NCBI GenBank assembly: GCA_003136895.1
Contig: PLDY01000034.1
Location: 1-36,350 of the forward strand
Direction of reading: 5' to 3'
Length of the DNA: 36,350 nt
DNA from: Candidatus Erabacter solicola
GTDB lineage: Bacteria; Vulcanimicrobiota; Vulcanimicrobiia; Vulcanimicrobiales; Vulcanimicrobiaceae
The position numbers were made by a program, and so were the translations under genes. Of the stretch, positions 35,024-36,350 are shown in pieces (position 1 is the first letter of the stretch; each line of letters starts with the position of its first letter). The notes beneath the pieces are model-generated. The model worked only from the letters and a program-made list of their open reading frames with translations, had not been told where the DNA came from and did not search any database.

Positions 35024-35929
35024 ATGGAGGCGAACCTCGAGCACGGCCCTGCCGCTTTGGGGAGCCCGGCCTGGCGGCCGGCATCCTTACTGGCGTTCCG
35101 GTTCGCTTTCTGCTATGTCGCGCTGTACATCGTGTCGATGGTCGACGTTACCGTTGCAATACTGCTTGCCAGAGAGCCGTTGCCATAGAAGCTCTTGCAG
35201 GGAATCAGCTCCTGGGTGGCTCGGCACATTTTCCACGTTAGCGCGACAACCGCCGTCGTCAGCAATGTTGGGGGCGACCCAGCCTCTCAATTGCCGTTGC
35301 TCGCGTTCAGTCTGGTAATAGCGTCGGCAGCCACAATCGGTTGGTCGGCACTCGATCGAAAACGGCTAGAGTACGCGCGACTGTATGCATGGCTGCGGCT
35401 GGTGCTGCGGCTGCTTCTCGCCCTCACGCTCTTCGAGTATGGCATGGTGAAGGTGGTTCCCGCGCAATTTGGCTACATGACGCCCGATCGATTGGCGTTG
35501 CCGTTCGGTGCGCTGACGCCGAAGCAGATCTTGTGGGCCTTCATGGCGTCATCGCCTGGCTATACGATGTTTACGGGCTGGATCGAAGTCGCCGCCGGCG
35601 CTCTCTTACTGATTCCGCGCCTTGCGACGCTCGGCGCGCTGCTCGCCGCGACCGCTTTGACGAATATCGTCGCGCTCAACCTTTTCTACGACGTGCCCGT
35701 AAAGATATTTTCGTTTCACCTCCTTTTGTTTGCCATTCTTGTGGCTTTACCCGATATCCCGCGCCTCGCCGACGTCCTACTGCTCAATCGCACGGCATTG
35801 CCATCGTCTCCAGTACGGCTTTTCCGCGACAAGCGGAGCGAGACGAGATTCAGGTGGGCTTCCTTTGGTCTGGCCGCGCTCTGGGTTGCAAGCATCGCGT
35901 ACGGCATTTTTCGATATTTCACTCGTTGA
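35024..35929 (+). pseudogene. DoxX-like polytopic membrane protein interrupted by an amber codon
   Basis: From ATG 35024 the frame runs 302 codons to 35929 but has one in-frame TAG at 35186-35188 (codon 55). Protein sequence on both sides belongs together: an N-terminal span (AFRFAFCYVALYIVSM) and, after the stop, about five spans with SALDRKRLEYARLYAWLRLVLR, YGMVKVVPAQFGYM, ILWAFMASSPGYTMFTGWIEVAAGALLLIPR, and LNLFYDVPVKIFSFHLLL, the pattern of DoxX-like uncharacterised membrane proteins. An alternative start at ATG 35195 gives a 244-residue product missing the first span. The lesion may be real or a sequencing error. Confidence 0.75.
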
Positions 35930-35944
35930 ACGCTTCGATGGGCG

Positions 35945-36260
35945 CTAAGGACTAAGCAACAGCTTCCCGGTCGTAGCGCGACCCTCAAGCTCCGCGTGTG
36001 CGCGCGCGGCATCCGCGAGCGGATACTCGTGCTCGATTCGCAGCTTCAGCTTGCCTTTGCGCATCGCAACGAACAGGTCGCCTGCGCGCCACGCGATTTC
36101 GTCAGGCGTTTGCGCGTACATTGCGAGCGACGGGCGGGTCAGGAAGAGCGAACCTTCGCATTGAGGACTTGCAGATCGAACGGAGCACGGGACCGCTCGA
36201 CGATCCAAATACGACGAGATAACCGCGCGGGACGGATGGTTGATTCGCTTTCATGCTATG
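35945..36260 (-). pseudogene. Quinone oxidoreductase (MDR family) C-terminal remnant with two frameshifts
   Basis: Read on the minus strand, three frames spell one Qor C terminus: PRGYLVVFGSSSGPV (about 36232-36190), PFDLQVLNAK (about 36188-36158), and GSLFLTRPSLAMYAQTP...GKLKLRIEHEYPLADAARAHAELEGRATTGKLLLSP to the stop at 35945. Frame changes fall near 36183-36189 and 36150-36155. The first two thirds of the enzyme, including the nucleotide-binding fold, are absent; similarity fades near 36260. It cannot make a functional enzyme. Confidence 0.82.
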
Positions 36261-36306
36261 AACCTGACGTGCGCTCAGGACAGCACACGGCGCAGTTATT
36301 CAAGCA

Positions 36307-36320
36307 CCCGTGTTCACGGG
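36307..36320. promoter_or_regulatory. Short hairpin next to the tRNA 3' end
   Basis: CCCGTG-TT-CACGGG is a perfect 6-bp inverted repeat 8 nt from the putative tRNA CCA end. It might help tRNA transcript termination, or be part of the junction with foreign DNA. No T-run follows. Confidence 0.35.
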
Positions 36321-36327
36321 CCACAAG

Positions 36328-36350
36328 TGGTAGCGCCAACGGGAATCGAA
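36328..36350 (-). tRNA. 3' end of a tRNA gene (partial, identity not determinable)
   Basis: The last 23 nt, read on the minus strand, have the exact order of a tRNA 3' end: T loop TTCGATT (36344-36350), T-stem strand CCCGT (36339-36343), 7-nt acceptor strand TGGCGCT (36332-36338), discriminator A (36331) and encoded CCA (36328-36330). The 5' part, anticodon included, lies outside the window. In contrast to tRNA-Val at 16680, CCA is encoded. The position beside a decayed, integrase-bearing region makes this a candidate attachment site. Confidence 0.55.

Overview
The window is GC-rich chromosomal DNA from a free-living bacterium. Coding density is high, there are many 1-14 nt gene overlaps, and GTG or TTG starts are frequent, several of them supported by Shine-Dalgarno (SD) sequences. 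A CsaB-type pyruvyl transferase next to a DUF5693 membrane protein points to a pyruvylated cell-wall polymer and S-layer type envelope. With the overall protein flavour this would fit a Terrabacteria-like or candidate-phylum lineage such as Eremiobacterota/WPS-2, but that assignment is an impression, not a measurement.

Layout. 1-2113 (minus): start of csaB and a DUF5693 membrane protein. 2128-6443 (plus): a promoter, then the overlapping methionine genes hom-metY-metX and a small membrane protein. 6446-9823 (minus): an overlapping unit of enoyl-CoA hydratase, Cu+ P1B-ATPase and a DUF6504-like protein. 9891-12087 (minus): two overlapping secreted proteins of unknown function; their divergent intergenic region has two dyads. 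12271-12756: a small DUF3558-like secreted protein. 12758-16299 (minus): catabolic operon tdh - M20 peptidase - tartrate/D-malate dehydrogenase. 16494-16752: a relic ORF and tRNA-Val(TAC). 16836-18620: secreted DUF885 protein. 18617-22030 (minus): a large TM0106-type RecB nuclease-helicase. 22120-25142 (plus): a secreted protein, a variant acyltransferase-3 and a coiled-coil protein. 25149-27086 (minus): a CheA-like kinase with a degenerate Hpt domain behind a 58-residue basic protein. 27206-32429: compact formyltransferase, DUF1579-like secreted protein, OPT transporter, and lemA with two TPM-domain genes.

The right end, from about 32430 to 36350, differs sharply. It holds no clearly intact gene. 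In order it has a Tat-exported Cys-rich repeat protein broken by an opal stop and an 11-bp tandem duplication, a 3' scrap of an IS1380-type transposase, a tyrosine recombinase 3' remnant with two frameshifts, a fragment of unknown type, a DoxX-like membrane protein with an amber codon, and a quinone oxidoreductase 3' remnant with two frameshifts. It ends at what looks like the CCA-bearing 3' end of a tRNA gene. I read it as a decayed integrative element or gene graveyard beside a tRNA.

Candidates for less-described biology are the acyltransferase-3 lacking its usual catalytic His, coupled to a coiled-coil partner; the kinase with no phospho-acceptor His; the paired secreted proteins; and the Cys-rich repeat protein, whose ancestral frame can be reconstructed exactly.
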